This document shows, in pieces, positions 10,288 to 22,117 of a DNA stretch of 64,000 bases. Position 1 is the stretch's first letter. Each line of letters starts with the position of its first letter. Source of the stretch: Arion vulgaris (lineage: Eukaryota > Mollusca > Gastropoda > Stylommatophora > Arionidae); the NCBI GenBank assembly GCA_020796225.1, contig CM036765.1, positions 1,529,228-1,593,227 on the forward strand, read 5' to 3'. Position numbers and translations under genes: made by a program. Below the pieces are notes generated by a model that searched no databases, had not been told where the DNA came from, and was given only the letters and a program-made list of their open reading frames with translations.

Positions 10288-10470
10288 AGTATTCTGTAGA
10301 ACGGGATTTAAGACTGAGGAATGAGAGGAAGACCAAGGAGAAGATGGGTGCAAGATGGTTATAGACGAGTTAAGTATAACTGCGATAGATGTCGAATACC
10401 TCAAGCAGGACAAGGATCCATTTAGAACTGCGTGAACGTATAAGTGGTGCCTAGAAAATCAACGACTCGT
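10288..10470 (+). pseudogene. LINE C-terminal remnant
   Basis: The plus strand reads RGRPRRRWVQDGYRRVK in one frame, the basic GRPRRRW motif common to APE-type LINE C-termini, followed by cysteine-bearing residues. It is truncated upstream at the 12-bp array. Family unknown. Confidence 0.5.
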
Positions 10471-10519
10471 TTACTGTGGTTGATGGCAACGTCATGTAAA
10501 GATAACCCACCACCACCAA

Positions 10520-10640
10520 CATGGTGGATTCCTCATGGACGTTAACATGGACGTATAACATGGTGGATTCCTCATGGACGTTAACATGGACGTATAACAT
10601 GGTGGATTCCTCATGGACGTTAACATGGACGTATAACATG
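10520..10640. repeat. 39-bp direct repeat, 3 copies
   Basis: Three nearly exact copies of a unit beginning ggtggattcctcatggacgt, ending within acatggacgtataacat. Confidence 0.9.
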
Positions 10641-10995
10641 GACATTAAGTACCATCAGGGAGAAGCTAGATGAAGATGATGATGAATTTATTGACACGGT
10701 AGACAAATAAGCGGAAGAGAATATTATAAACAAGGTTACAGACAACGGTTTTGCTCAAGATCACAAATTTGCGTCTCTAGTGAAAGGTCGTGACCCGTTC
10801 TTTAAAATGGCAATGACCTAGTCTCTTTTCTCCAGAAGTTTTCTCCAGAAGTTTTCTCCAGAAATTTTCTCCAGAAGATGATCTCAAGAGAGGAAGACGA
10901 ACTGATATTTAGAAAAAATGATGACATCGCAGATTAGATGTTTTATTATAGGTGACATTGACGATTCTAAGATATGATAGGATACAGACATACAT

Positions 10996-11034
<39 letters not shown>

Positions 11035-11055
11035 CAGAGATAGATGGATCAATTA
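10641..11055. other. Unassigned sequence with two simple repeats
   Basis: No gene is seen. A 13-bp repeat (ttttctccagaag, 4 copies) lies at about 10,828-10,877, and a CA dinucleotide run at about 10,995-11,030. Confidence 0.6.
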
Positions 11056-11061
11056 AATCAG

Positions 11062-11275
11062 GTTCCATGCCTGCTGGCGTAGACGATCATGTCTCTCCCC
11101 AACTCTCTCTGCTTGGTGCAGTTAATCAGTTCTAACGTCAATTTCTTGTCGAATCACGATGTCAGGCCATCCAACATTTCCTCCCTCTGTCTTTCACGAT
11201 CTCTCCTTCCCTGAATTTTACCTCTACTCACCAAATGTTCTAACCCTTCTCTTCGCATTATATACCCTTGAAATA
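11062..11275 (-). pseudogene. LINE-D C-terminal fragment
   Basis: The reverse complement matches the LINE-D ends at 1,320-1,515 and 25,760-25,975 over most of their length, including the segment encoding GRQREEMLDGLTS. About 200 bp, truncated and non-functional. Confidence 0.65.
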
Positions 11276-11309
11276 TGGATACGAGCACATTAACACACAC
11301 AGATACTCA

Positions 11310-11543
11310 AAGATAGAAGGAACCAATCACATATTGACAAATACAGATTCAATATTAAATAGATACAATCACATATTGACAAATACAGATTCAATATTAA
11401 ATAGATACAATCACATATTGACAAATACAGATTCAATATTAAATAGATACAATCACATATTGACAAATACAGATTCAATATTAAATAGATACAATCACAT
11501 ATTGACAAATACAGATTCAATATTAAATAGATACAATCACATA
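11310..11543. repeat. 42-bp minisatellite, about 5.5 copies
   Basis: The unit begins aatcacatattgacaaatac and contains agattcaatattaaatagat. Copies are nearly identical. It lies directly before the large 26-bp array. Confidence 0.93.
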
Positions 11544-11562
11544 TTCCTCAACTCAAACAATA

Positions 11563-14500
11563 TATGGATACAAGCACACACACACAGACATATATGGATA
11601 CAAGAACACAGAGACATATATGGATACAAGAACACATAAACATATATAGATACAAGAACACAGAGACATATATGGATACAGGCACACACAGAGACATATA
11701 TGGATACAAGAACACAGAAACATATATAGATACAAGAACACAGAGACATATATGGATACAAGAACACAGAAACATATATAGATACAAGAACACAGAAACA
11801 TATATAGATACAAGAACACAGAAACATATATAGATACAAGAACACAGAAACATATATAGATACAAGAACACAGAAACATATATGGATACAAGAACACAGA
11901 GACATATATGGATACAAGAACACAGAAACATATATGGATACAAGAACACAGAGACATATATAGATACAAGAACACAGAAACATATATGGATACAAGAACA
12001 CAGAGACATATATGGATACAAGAACACAGAAACATATATAGATACAAGAACACAGAAACATATATAGATACAAGAACACAGAGACATATATGGATACAAG
12101 AACACAGAGACATATATAGATACAAGAACACAGAGACATATATAGATACAAGAACACAGAAACATATATAGATACAAGAACACAGAGACATATATAGATA
12201 CAAGAACACAGAGACATATATAGATACAAGAACACAGAGACATATATAGATACAAGAACACAGAAACATATATAGATACAAGAACACAGAGACATATATA
12301 GATACAAGAACACAGAGACATATATGGATACAAGAACACAGAAACATATATAGATACAAGAACACAGAAACATATATAGATACAAGAACACAGAAACATA
12401 TATAGATACAAGAACACAGAGACATATATAGATACAAGAACACAGAAACATATATGGATACAAGAACACAGAAACATATATGGATACAAGAACACAGAGA
12501 CATATATAGATACAAGAACACAGAGACATATATGGATACAGGCACACACAGAGACATATATAGATACAAGAACACAGAAACATATATAGATACAAGAACA
12601 CAGAAACATATATAGATACAAGAACACAGAAACATATATGGATACAAGAACACAGAAACATATATGGATACAAGAACACAGAGACATATATAGATACAAG
12701 AACACAGAAACATATATGGATACAAGAACACAGAAACATATATAGATACAGGCACACACAGAGACATATATAGATACAAGAACACAGAAACATATATGGA
12801 TACAAGAACACAGAAACATATATGGATACAAGAACACAGAAACATATATAGATACAAGAACACAGAAACATATATGGATACAAGAACACAGAAACATATA
12901 TAGATACAAGAACACAGAAACATATATAGATACAAGAACACAGAAACATATATGGATACAAGAACACAGAAACATATATAGATACAAGAACACAGAAACA
13001 TATATAGATACAAGAACACAGAAACATATATGGATACAAGAACACAGAAACATATATAGATACAAGAACACAGAAACATATATAGATACAAGAACACAGA
13101 AACATATATAGATACAGGCACACACAGAGACATATATAGATACAAGAACACAGAAACATATATAGATACAAGAACACAGAAACATATATAGATACAAGAA
13201 CACAGAAACATATATAGATACAAGAACACAGAAACATATATGGATACAAGAACACAGAAACATATATAGATACAAGAACACAGAAACATATATAGATACA
13301 GGCACACACAGAGACATATATGGATACAGGCACACACAGAGACATATATGGATACAGGCACACACAGAGACATATATAGATACAAGAACACAGAAACATA
13401 TATAGATACAAGAACACAGAAACATATATGGATACAGGCACACACAGAGACATATATAGATACAAGAACACAGAAACATATATAGATACAAGAACACAGA
13501 GACATATATGGATACAAGAACACAGAAACATATATGGATACAAGAACACAGAGACATATATGGATACAGGCACACACAGAGACATATATGGATACAAGAA
13601 CACAGAAACATATATAGATACAAGAACACAGAGACATATATGGATACAAGAACACAGAAACATATATAGATACAAGAACACAGAAACATATATAGATACA
13701 AGAACACAGAAACATATATAGATACAAGAACACAGAGACATATATAGATACAGGCACACACAGAGACATATATAGATACAAGAACACAGAAACATATATA
13801 GATACAAGAACACAGAAACATATATAGATACAAGAACACAGAAACATATATAGATACAAGAACACAGAAACATATATAGATACAAGAACACAGAAACATA
13901 TATAGATACAAGAACACAGAAACATATATGGATACAGGCACACACAGAGACATATATGGATACAAGAACACAGAAACATATATAGATACAAGAACACAGA
14001 AACATATATAGATACAAGAACACAGAAACATATATAGATACAAGAACACAGAAACATATATAGATACAAGAACACAGAAACATATATGGATACAGGCACA
14101 CACAGAGACATATATAGATACAAGAACACAGAAACATATATAGATACAAGAACACAGAAACATATATAGATACAAGAACACAGAGACATATATGGATACA
14201 GGCACACACAGAGACATATATAGATACAAGAACACAGAAACATATATAGATACAAGAACACAGAAACATATATGGATACAAGAACACAGAAACATATATA
14301 GATACAAGAACACAGAAACATATATGGATACAAGAACACAGAAACATATATAGATACAAGAACACAGAAACATATATGGATACAAGAACACAGAAACATA
14401 TATAGATACAAGAACACAGAAACATATATAGATACAAGAACACAGAAACATATATGGATACAAGAACACAGAAACATATATGGATACAAGAACACAGAAA

Positions 14501-15004
14501 CATATATAGATACAAGAACACAGAAACATATATAGATACAAGAACACAGAAACATATATGGATACAAGAACACAGAAACATATATAGATACAAGAACACA
14601 GAAACATATATAGATACAAGAACACAGAAACATATATAGATACAAGAACACAGAAACATATATGGATACAAGAACACAGAAACATATATAGATACAAGCA
14701 CACAGAAACATATATAGATACAAGAACACAGAAACATATATAGATACAAGCACACAGAAACATATATAGATACAAGAACACAGAAACATATATAGATACA
14801 AGCACACAGAAACATATATAGATACAAGAACACAGAAACATATATAGATACAAGAACACAGAAACATATATAGATACAAGAACACAGAAACATATATAGA
14901 TACAAGAACACAGAAACATATATGGATACAGGCACACACAGAGACATATATGGATACAAGAACACAGAAACATATATGGATACAGGCACACACAGAGACA
15001 TATA
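11563..15004. repeat. 26-bp minisatellite, about 130 copies (3.4 kb)
   Basis: The unit is acatatatagatacaagaac plus acagaa. Variation is almost wholly at fixed sites: atag/atgg, cagaa/cagag, and a 28-bp variant with the string gatacaggcacacacagag. Minus-strand reading is stop-free in all three frames, giving three overlapping ORFs of about 1,150 codons that translate the same unit; they are artefacts. A short run near 14,690-14,815 carries a caagcacac variant every second unit, a sign of block duplication. Confidence 0.97.
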
Positions 15005-15232
15005 TTAGACTTACCGGTTGATAGAACCACGCCCACTATAATCCATGCCCTCTCTACAGGTGTAATCCAGAAAAGAACCGTCATTGTTTCCTCCAAACTC
15101 CGCCTACCATTTTACAATATCTAATCACATTGAATAAAACACTATTGTATAGTTTCAACAATAGCTAATCACATTGAATAAAACACTATTGTATAGTTTC
15201 AAACAAAAGATTTCAATATGTTGGACAAATAT
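15005..15232. other. Unassigned sequence with a 44-bp duplication
   Basis: A 44-bp direct duplication, with units starting ctaatcacattgaataaaac, lies at 15,121-15,205. Otherwise nothing is recognised. The stretch ends in the left copy of a 15-bp target-site duplication. Confidence 0.6.
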
Positions 15233-15293
15233 AGATGAGACTACAGTAAAACTATTTGATTGGCAAAACACGTAATCACAAAGTACTATAGTT
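15233..15293 (-). mobile_element. Solo PLE terminus (61 bp) with 15-bp target-site duplication
   Basis: The minus strand matches the last 60 bp of the Penelope-like elements in this window (sense order: agtactttg, acgtgttttgccaatcaaat, agttttactg). It is bounded on both sides by atgttggacaaatat (15,218-15,232 and 15,294-15,308), a perfect 15-bp duplication. This is what an extremely 5'-truncated PLE insertion should look like. Confidence 0.75.
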
Positions 15294-15308
15294 ATGTTGG
15301 ACAAATAT

Positions 15309-15735
15309 ATATACTGGCTTCAGAGATAGTATAGACCTTTCTTTGTCAATTTCTCCTGTTCCCCAATCTTATTCAGGTAGAATACAGTTAATCTTCACCC
15401 AATATGTCTGGGGACAGTATAGTTAATATGTCTGGGGACAGTATAGTTAATATGTACCATGTATTGTCTAGGGAAGGTACAGAGAATATGTTTATGTGAC
15501 GACAGGGCACACACGAAATTGCCTTTCTTTTGAAAAAAAAGTTCAGCATATCAAACTGCAGGCTCATTATCACGAACTCATCGTTTTGTTATATGTCACT
15601 GTCACATTTGTTCATGATGATGATGTTCAGATTGTCAGAATACCATCACATTTGTTCATGATGATGATGATGATGACGTTCAGATTGTCAGAATACCATA
15701 TCTTGTTATCTGAAATATACAGATATACATATTTT
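15309..15735. other. Unassigned sequence with small duplications
   Basis: Short direct repeats are visible (aatatgtctggggacagta twice near 15,400-15,450; a catttgttcatgatgatgat block twice near 15,603-15,680). No gene or element is recognised. Confidence 0.55.
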
Positions 15736-15737
15736 AG

Positions 15738-17457
15738 TCATAAAGTGATTGAATTGTAGATATGTGCAATGATGCATAGAGAAGTTAGTGATATATTATA
15801 ATAAAGTGATTGAATTGTAGATATGTGCAATGATGTATAGAGAAGTTAGTGATATATTATAATAAAGTGATTGAATTGTAGATATGTGCAATGATGCATA
15901 GAGAAGTTAGTGATATATTATAATAAAGTGATTGAATTGTAGACATGTGCAATGATGCATAGAGAAGTTAGTGATAGTGTTAGTTTAGTGCATAGAGAAG
16001 TTAGTGATATATTATAATAAAGTGATTGAATTGTAGACATGTGCAATGATGCATAGAGAAGTTAGTGATAGTGTTAGTTTAGTGCATAGAGAAGTTAGTG
16101 ATATATTATAATAAAGTGATTGAATTGTAGACATGTGCAATGATGCATAGAGAAGTTAGTGATAGTGTTAGTTTAGTGCATAGAGAAGTTAGTGATATAT
16201 TATAATAAAGTGATTGAATTGTAGACATGTGCAATGATGCATAGAGAAGTTAGTGATAGTGTTAGTTTAGTGCATAGAGAAGTTAGTGATATATTATAAT
16301 AAAGTGATTGAATTGTAGACATGTGCAATGATGCATAGAGAAGTTAGTGATAGTGTTAGTTTAGTGCATAGAGAAGTTAGTGATATATTATAATAAAGTG
16401 ATTGAATTGTAGACATGTGCAATGATGCATAGAGAAGTTAGTGATAGTGTTAGTTTAGTGCATAGAGAAGTTAGTGATATATTATAATAAAGTGATTGAA
16501 TTGTAGACATGTGCAATGATGCATAGAGAAGTTAGTGATAGTGTTAGTTTAGTGCATAGAGAAGTTAGTGATATATTATAATAAAGTGATTGAATTGTAG
16601 ACATGTGCAATGATGCATAGAGAAGTTAGTGATAGTGTTAGTTTAGTGCATAGAGAAGTTAGTGATATATTATAATAAAGTGATTGAATTGTAGACATGT
16701 GCAATGATGCATAGAGAAGTTAGTGATAGTGTTAGTTTAGTGCATAGAGAAGTTAGTGATATATTATAATAAAGTGATTGAATTGTAGACATGTGCAATG
16801 ATGCATAGAGAAGTTAGTGATAGTGTTAGTTTAGTGCATAGAGAAGTTAGTGATATATTATAATAAAGTGATTGAATTGTAGACATGTGCAATGATGCAT
16901 AGAGAAGTTAGTGATAGTGTTAGTTTAGTGCATAGAGAAGTTAGTGATAGTGTTAGTTTAGTGCATAGAGAAGTTAGTGATAGTGTTAGTTTAGTGCATA
17001 GAGAAGTTAGTGATAGTGTTAGTTTAGTGCATAGAGAAGTTAGTGATAGTGTTAGTTTAGTGCATAGAGAAGTTAGTGATAGTGTTAGTTTAGTGCATAG
17101 AGAAGTTAGTGATAGTGTTAGTTTAGTGCATAGAGAAGTTAGTGATAGTGTTAGTTTAGTGCATAGAGAAGTTAGTGATAGTGTTAGTTTAGTGCATAGA
17201 GAAGTTAGTGATAGTGTTAGTTTAGTGCATAGAGAAGTTAGTGATAGTGTTAGTTTAGTGCATAGAGAAGTTAGTGATAGTGTTAGTTTAGTGCATAGAG
17301 AAGTTAGTGATAGTGTTAGTTTAGTGCATAGAGAAGTTAGTGATAGTGTTAGTTTAGTGCATAGAGAAGTTAGTGATAGTGTTAGTTTAGTGCATAGAGA
17401 AGTTAGTGATAGTGTTAGTTTAGTGCATAGAGAAGTTAGTGATAGTGTTAGTTTAGT
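15738..17457. repeat. Three-stage composite minisatellite (61, 94 and 33 bp units)
   Basis: Stage 1 (about 15,738-15,975): a 61-bp unit containing ataaagtgattgaattgtag and gcatagagaagttagtgata. Stage 2 (about 15,940-16,890): about 10 copies of a 94-bp composite in which the 61-bp unit is joined to a 33-bp unit. Stage 3 (about 16,890-17,457): about 17 copies of the 33-bp unit gtgcatagagaagttagtga plus tagtgttagttta alone. Both strands are open across stage 3 (33 = 11 codons); these ORFs are artefacts. Confidence 0.95.
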
Positions 17458-17595
17458 CCATAGATTCCCAAACTTGTTCGGCCCATCGCCCACTTTGCAT
17501 GACCTACAAATTTGTAACGCCCCCATCGCCCACTTTGCATGACATAAACTTTGTAACGCCCCCCTCCACATTATAACAGCTTGCCACCGCCCCCC

Positions 17596-17620
<25 letters not shown>

Positions 17621-17629
<9 letters not shown>

Positions 17630-18169
17630 TCCTCTCGTACCGTTATACGTTACATAGGCCTGCAAGTAATTTCTCCATACCGCTCTATCCTGTGCAACTC
17701 GCTCAATCTCCTTCATGGAACTGAGACCGATATTTCCTGCCTCTCTCAGCAAAGTTCGTTTCAGGGTCTCCTTAGGTCGACCTCTCTTTCTTGAACCCTT
17801 TGCATCCCACTTCAATGCCTGCTTTGATATTCGTTGATCATTTCTCCTCAAGGTGTGCCCAATATATCTCCATCTTCTCTTTCTTATAACAGTTGTCACT
17901 AGTGGTTGACCAGAAATATATCTGATTTCATCACTTATTCTGAATTCGTTCCATTTTATATTCATTATTTTTCGCAGACATCTATTTTCAAATGCATTCA
18001 ACTTGCTTTCTATATCTTTAGTCATTTTCCAACTCTCGCTGGCATATGTTAGGATTGATACAACATTTGAATTGAAAATTCGTAATTTAGTTTTAATACT
18101 ATATAACTTGCAGTTCCATATTTTATTTAGACTTTTAAAAGCTGATGTTGCTTTGCCAATTCGTATCAT
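17621..18169 (-). pseudogene. LINE-A polyprotein C-terminal part
   Basis: About 180 uninterrupted codons of the post-RT region of a non-LTR retrotransposon. It holds the YASESW motif, a CLRKIMNIKWNE segment, RRWRYIGHTLRR and the GRPKETLKR basic stretch, and ends QDRAVWRNYLQAYV. These lie downstream of the RT palm in many APE-type LINEs and have no independent function. The upstream RT is frameshifted, so no complete protein can be made from this copy. Closely related ends at 3,162, 29,413 and 45,535 show that the family was recently active in this genome. Confidence 0.8.
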
Positions 18170-18737
18170 AATTTCTTTTTAACATTTCCTGTGCAATCAA
18201 AATTGCTACCTAAATAGGTGAACTGCTCTGTTATTTTATCATTTTAGATTCCAGTGTGATATCTGCATTACTTGCCATAGATGTTTTCATTATATTTGTT
18301 TTTCATAGCTTATCTGCAGTTCAACTTTTGATGCTATAGATGACAAGTTGTCTGTTTTCTTTGCATATCTTGGTTGTTTCTACTTAACAAGGCAATATCA
18401 TCTGCAAAATCCAAATCTTCTAGTTGACTATTTTCTACCCAATCGATGCCAGTTTCGCCCTGCAACATTTTCGCATCACCCAGTCAATGGCCACTCCAAA
18501 CAATAGCGGAGATAGAATACAGCCTTGCTTTACTCTGGTTTCAATCATAAACCAGTCGCTGTGTCCACCATCAATGCGAACTGCACACAGTGAACCATCA
18601 TAGAGGCTCTTAATAATGTTTATTATTTTGTCTGGTATTCCATAGCATCTCAGAATATTCCACAGAGAGATTCTGTATAGACTATCAAAGGCTTTTTTAA
18701 AATCGATGAAATTTACTATGGAGTGGTTGTTACTTAC

Positions 18738-19240
18738 TTACTTAATCCCGTCATGCCTAGTGACACATGGGGCTTCAGAAAGGACTTTCCATGCTCTCCT
18801 GTCCCGTGCAACCTTCAGCGCAGAGCCCCACGTCAGAGATGCGGTGTCAGTTCCTCTTCCATCATGCGCCTCCATGTTGTCCGTGGTCTGCCTTTCTTTC
18901 TCTTTCCCTCTGGTGTCAAAGTGAGGGCTATCCTTGCAGGCATTTCTTGTCTCATTCTCATAACATGTCAGAGCCATTTCCATCTTCTCTTTTTGAGTAT
19001 GTCATTCATTGCCTCTTGTCTTGTGTCTTGGAGTAGTTGGTTATTGGATATTTTTACTGGCCAAAAGATTCCCAAGATTCTACGAAGACAAGAGTGGTGA
19101 AAAACTGACAGCCTGCTAGTATCTCCTTTGGTCATCCTCCAACACTCCGATCCGTAGAGCAAAACTGGCAAAACAATGCTTTTATAGAGTTTAAGCTTTG
19201 TGGTCCTATTGTAGATTTTGGACTTCCATACTGGTTTCAT
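18738..19240 (-). pseudogene. LINE-H polyprotein C-terminal part
   Basis: Two overlapping frames together cover the post-RT end of LINE-H: 19,240-18,968 with KLYKSIVLPVLLYGSECWRM, SCLRRILGI and KKRRWKWL; then, after a frameshift near 18,975, 18,983-18,738 with WGSALKVARDRRAWKVLSEA and a CVTRHDG end. The last codons lie directly before the TAAG-type tail, so the true 3' end of the element is present. Confidence 0.75.
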
Positions 19241-19682
19241 TCTGGCAAAAGCGGTTCTGGTCTTACTCAGACGTGATTTTATATCTTCCTCTGTGCCACC
19301 ATTTAGTGTCAGTACGCTACCAAGATATTAAACTGCTCAACCCTTTCCAGTGTTTCATCTTCTAACATTACTGGTTGTTGGATTTCACTGTTTGTCATAA
19401 TTTTGTTTTTCCTGTGTTTGTTTTGAGGCCTACTGTCTTTGCCGTGCTGTGAAGTATTGTACTTTTCTCTTGTATATGTTCATATTTGTGTGACACCAGG
19501 GCTATATCGTCTGCAAAGTCCAGGTCCTCAAGCATCTCGAAAAGGGTCCATCTTATTCCTCTTGGTGCTTGTTGTTTTATGGCATTTTTAGCACCCAGTC
19601 AATTGTAATACTAAACAAAAGAGGGACATTACGCATCCCTGTCTTACACCAGATTTTACTGGGAATGTTTTGTTGGAATTCT

Positions 19683-20399
19683 TTAGGTTGCAGGAGAAAT
19701 CTTTATAGAAGAGGCTATGATGTTAACAAGCTTCTGCGGTACGCCGTATTGTCTCAGTATCTTCCATAGGCTGTCTCTGTGGACGCTGTCGAATGCCTTT
19801 TCAAAATCTATGAAGTTGATATATATAGTCCTTTGCCACTCGCTACATTGTTCTAAAATGTTACGCAGGGTAAATATGTTCATTTGTTCCTCTTCCTTTC
19901 CTAAATCCTGCTTGCTCCATTCGTAGACACTTGTCTACTGCTTCTTGTATTCGCATTATGACAATTTTGCAGAATATCTTACTTGGGATTGAAAGCAACG
20001 TGATTCCTCTCCAGTTATTGCAATCTGTTAGGTCTCCTTTCTTGGGGATTTTCACCACAGTACCCTAGTCCAATCCTTAGGCAATTCTTCTTTCTCCCAG
20101 ATATCTGCAAACAATGGCTCTAATATGTTTGCAGCTAAGATGGGATCGATCTTGAAAAGCTCTGCTGTCATTTCATCATTTCCCGGTGCTTTGTTGTTTC
20201 TCAGGGATCAAATAGCTTTTACTATTTCTTGCTTTTCTGGCAATTTGAGGTTGATATCAATATCCTGTGCGGCCGGTGGGATATCCGGTGGATGTTCAGG
20301 ATCAGGTCTGTTTAGCACATCTTCAAAGTGGGATGTCCATCTCATATCCTGCTCCTGCTCTGTTGTCAACAGTTGTCCTAGGCTGTTTCTGACTGGCAT
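19683..20399 (-). pseudogene. LINE-H reverse transcriptase part, frameshifted
   Basis: Three minus-strand segments: 20,399-20,208 (MRWTSHFEDVLNRPDPEHPP, the spacer before RT); 20,058-19,861 (KIPKKGDLTDCNNWRGITLL and QAGFRKGRGTNEHI); 19,883-19,683 (FIDFEKAFDSVHRDSLWKIL and YGVPQKLVNII). They correspond to successive RT fingers and palm motifs in the correct order. A frameshift separates the second and third, and the FADD box follows near 19,510 in another frame. Enzymatic activity is not expected. Confidence 0.75.
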
Positions 20400-20713
20400 G
20401 TTATGGTTGTGTCTTTTACCTCCGCATAATTGTTTGGTAATCTTGTACAGTGTGTGCAGATCATGTCTTTAGCAGCTTTTTCTGCTATTTCTGCTGTCTT
20501 TTCCATAAATTGTCTCTTGTCTGTTCTAGCACTTCTTTTTACCATTTTGTTTAGTTCTGTATATTCTTTTCTTGCCTTATCTTTTGACGTTCTGATCTAA
20601 TGCTATTGATGAGATTTTTTTTTTCTCCTTTCGCTTTTGGATGTATTCTAAGGTCTGGCCACTTATCCACTCTTTATGTTGTCCTTTACTGGTTCCCAGT
20701 ACACTACTGCTAA

Positions 20714-21640
20714 CTATTTTATATGTGCCTTTGATCGCATTCCATTTTCTTGGATACTTTCAGTTGGTGTTGTGTCTGACTGCTCTGACAGGATTTGAAA
20801 TCTGTTCTTTAGTTCCACTATATATTTTGTAGCAATCTCTCTGTCTTTTAATAGGTTAACATTAAAGTATTCTTTTCTTGTCTTGGCTTGTATATATGTT
20901 TTCTTGAGTTTGAGCCTGATCATGGCAACGACAAGGTGGTGGTCGCTGCCAACGTCAGCTCCTCTTTTCACCTTACATCAAGTAATGTCTTTCGCCATTT
21001 ACTGTTGATCATAAAGTGGTCTATCTGGTTTTCATCTCTTCCATTTGGGGATATCCATGTGTACTTGTGTATGGTCCTGTGTGGAAACAATGTGCCTCCT
21101 ATGATCAGTCTGTTTTCTAGACAAAAATTGCTCAACATTTCTCCATTTTCATTTGCAGTTCCACATCCCTCTTTCCCCATTATTGCTTCTCTGTGTCTGT
21201 TATTGTTTCCAACTTTTGCGTTTAGGTCTCCATTATCAAAACGTCCTGAGCTGGAACCTTGTCCTATTTCCTGTAACCTTCTATAAAATGTGTTTTTGTC
21301 CTCTTCTTCGGCTTCGTTAGTGGGTCATGCATTGAATGATAGTTAGCTTTCCTTGTTTCCCATTAAATCGGGCTTTCAACAATCTTTCATTAATCGGTTG
21401 CCACTCTAAGAGATGTTTATTCAATCCTTTCCTTATTATTAGTGCAACTCCTGCTGAATGATTCCGTCGCTCTTCCTGAGTATAAGATGGTTTCCCTTGT
21501 TCTAGTTGTCGTCTGTCCAAAGCCTGTCCATCTACTTTGCTACCCCTAGAATGTGTAATTTATAGTGTTGTATCTCTTTTACCACCTGTGATGTCTTTGT
21601 GGTCTCGAACATTGTTCTGACGTTCCAGAATCCTATTCTT
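20714..21640 (-). pseudogene. LINE-H apurinic-type endonuclease part
   Basis: Minus-strand segments at 21,520-21,317 (SAGVALIIRKGLNKHLLEW; AIIQCMTH-like end), 21,180-20,968 (FCLENRLIIGGTLFPHRTIH; DQ-type DHFMIN) and 20,971-20,714 (RGADVGSDHHLVVAMIRLKL). GSDHHLV is the conserved SDHxxV motif near the C-terminal end of LINE APE endonucleases. The N-terminal NVRT segment lies near 21,610-21,640. Frames differ between segments, so the domain is dead. Confidence 0.7.
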
Positions 21641-22117
21641 AGTTTAGTTTTGACATCCAGCAGACTTGAATTCCCAGCGTGGGCTTCCTTGCGCTTTCAC
21701 CCATACTGTTCATGCTGACAGTGGTACTCTGTCTCAAGACCGCTGGACATCAGAGCATTTTTTCTTTTGAAGTTTCTGTAACATTTTTTTTTTATGGGGC
21801 AGAGTTGTTGACTGCCCAACCCAACCTGGAGGACCAGGAGGCCACATTTAGTCTGACCTCTCACCTTGGACCTGTCGGCATGGGTAACCCTTCCAGGAAC
21901 AGAACGTTCCTGCCGGCATAGCTTTCTGGATCATTGAGGCACAAGCCCCCCACCACTACAAGTAATGGCCTCATGGGGAGTGGAGTGGTTGTTGCTTCTC
22001 AATATGTTCCTCAAAATTTGTCGTAGGGTAATAATTTGGTCTAAGCAGCTTCTCCCAGGTCTAAAACCAGCTTGTTCTTCTCTCAGGGTTGTGTCCACTG
22101 CTCCTTTGATTCTATTA

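Larger units (their letters stand above)
18732..21980 (-). mobile_element. LINE-H, full-length-sized RTE-like insertion with 13-bp TSD
   Basis: This 3,249-bp minus-strand element is flanked by tggagtggttgtt at 18,719-18,731 and 21,981-21,993, a perfect 13-bp duplication. It interrupts LINE-A. It contains an endonuclease region (GFWNVRTMF-like start near 21,600-21,640; YTWISPNGRDENQIDHFMIN near 21,020-21,075; GSDHHLV near 20,935-20,950), an RT (NNWRGITLLSIPSKIFCK near 19,980-20,035; FIDFEKAFDSVHRDSLWKIL near 19,765-19,820; FADD box near 19,506-19,520) and a C-terminal VLLYGSECWRMTKGD region. It ends in a TAAG-type tail (cttacttactt on plus). Size and single-polyprotein layout fit the RTE group, but clade is an inference. 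Several frameshifts make it inactive. Confidence 0.85.
17606..22117 (-). mobile_element. LINE-A copy split by LINE-H
   Basis: The parts are 21,994-22,117 (5' side) and 17,606-18,718 (3' side) on the minus strand. In order: EEQAGFRPGRSCLDQIITLR near 22,020-22,080; then, beyond the insertion, FIDFKKAFDSLYRISLWNIL; HSDWFMIETRVKQGCILSP near 18,520-18,575; the FADD box near 18,396-18,410; then an intact 3' ORF (17,604-18,169) with LTYASESWKMTKDIESKLNA, RKRRWRYIGHTLRRNDQ and GSRKRGRPKETLKRTLL. It ends in an ATA/ATT trinucleotide tail. Frameshifts lie between RT and the 3' ORF. A ttatatatat string at both outer edges may be its target-site duplication, but it is low complexity. 5'-truncated within RT. 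Confidence 0.8.

Noticed and set aside
11563..15004. Centromeric satellite
   Set aside because: Only 3.4 kb, surrounded by unrelated arrays and elements; nothing in the window indicates a centromere.
11537..15096. Three overlapping minus-strand ORFs of about 1,150-1,180 codons
   Set aside because: All three translate the same 26-bp stop-free unit in different phases (26 is not divisible by 3). There is no non-repetitive domain, and the reading ends where the array ends.
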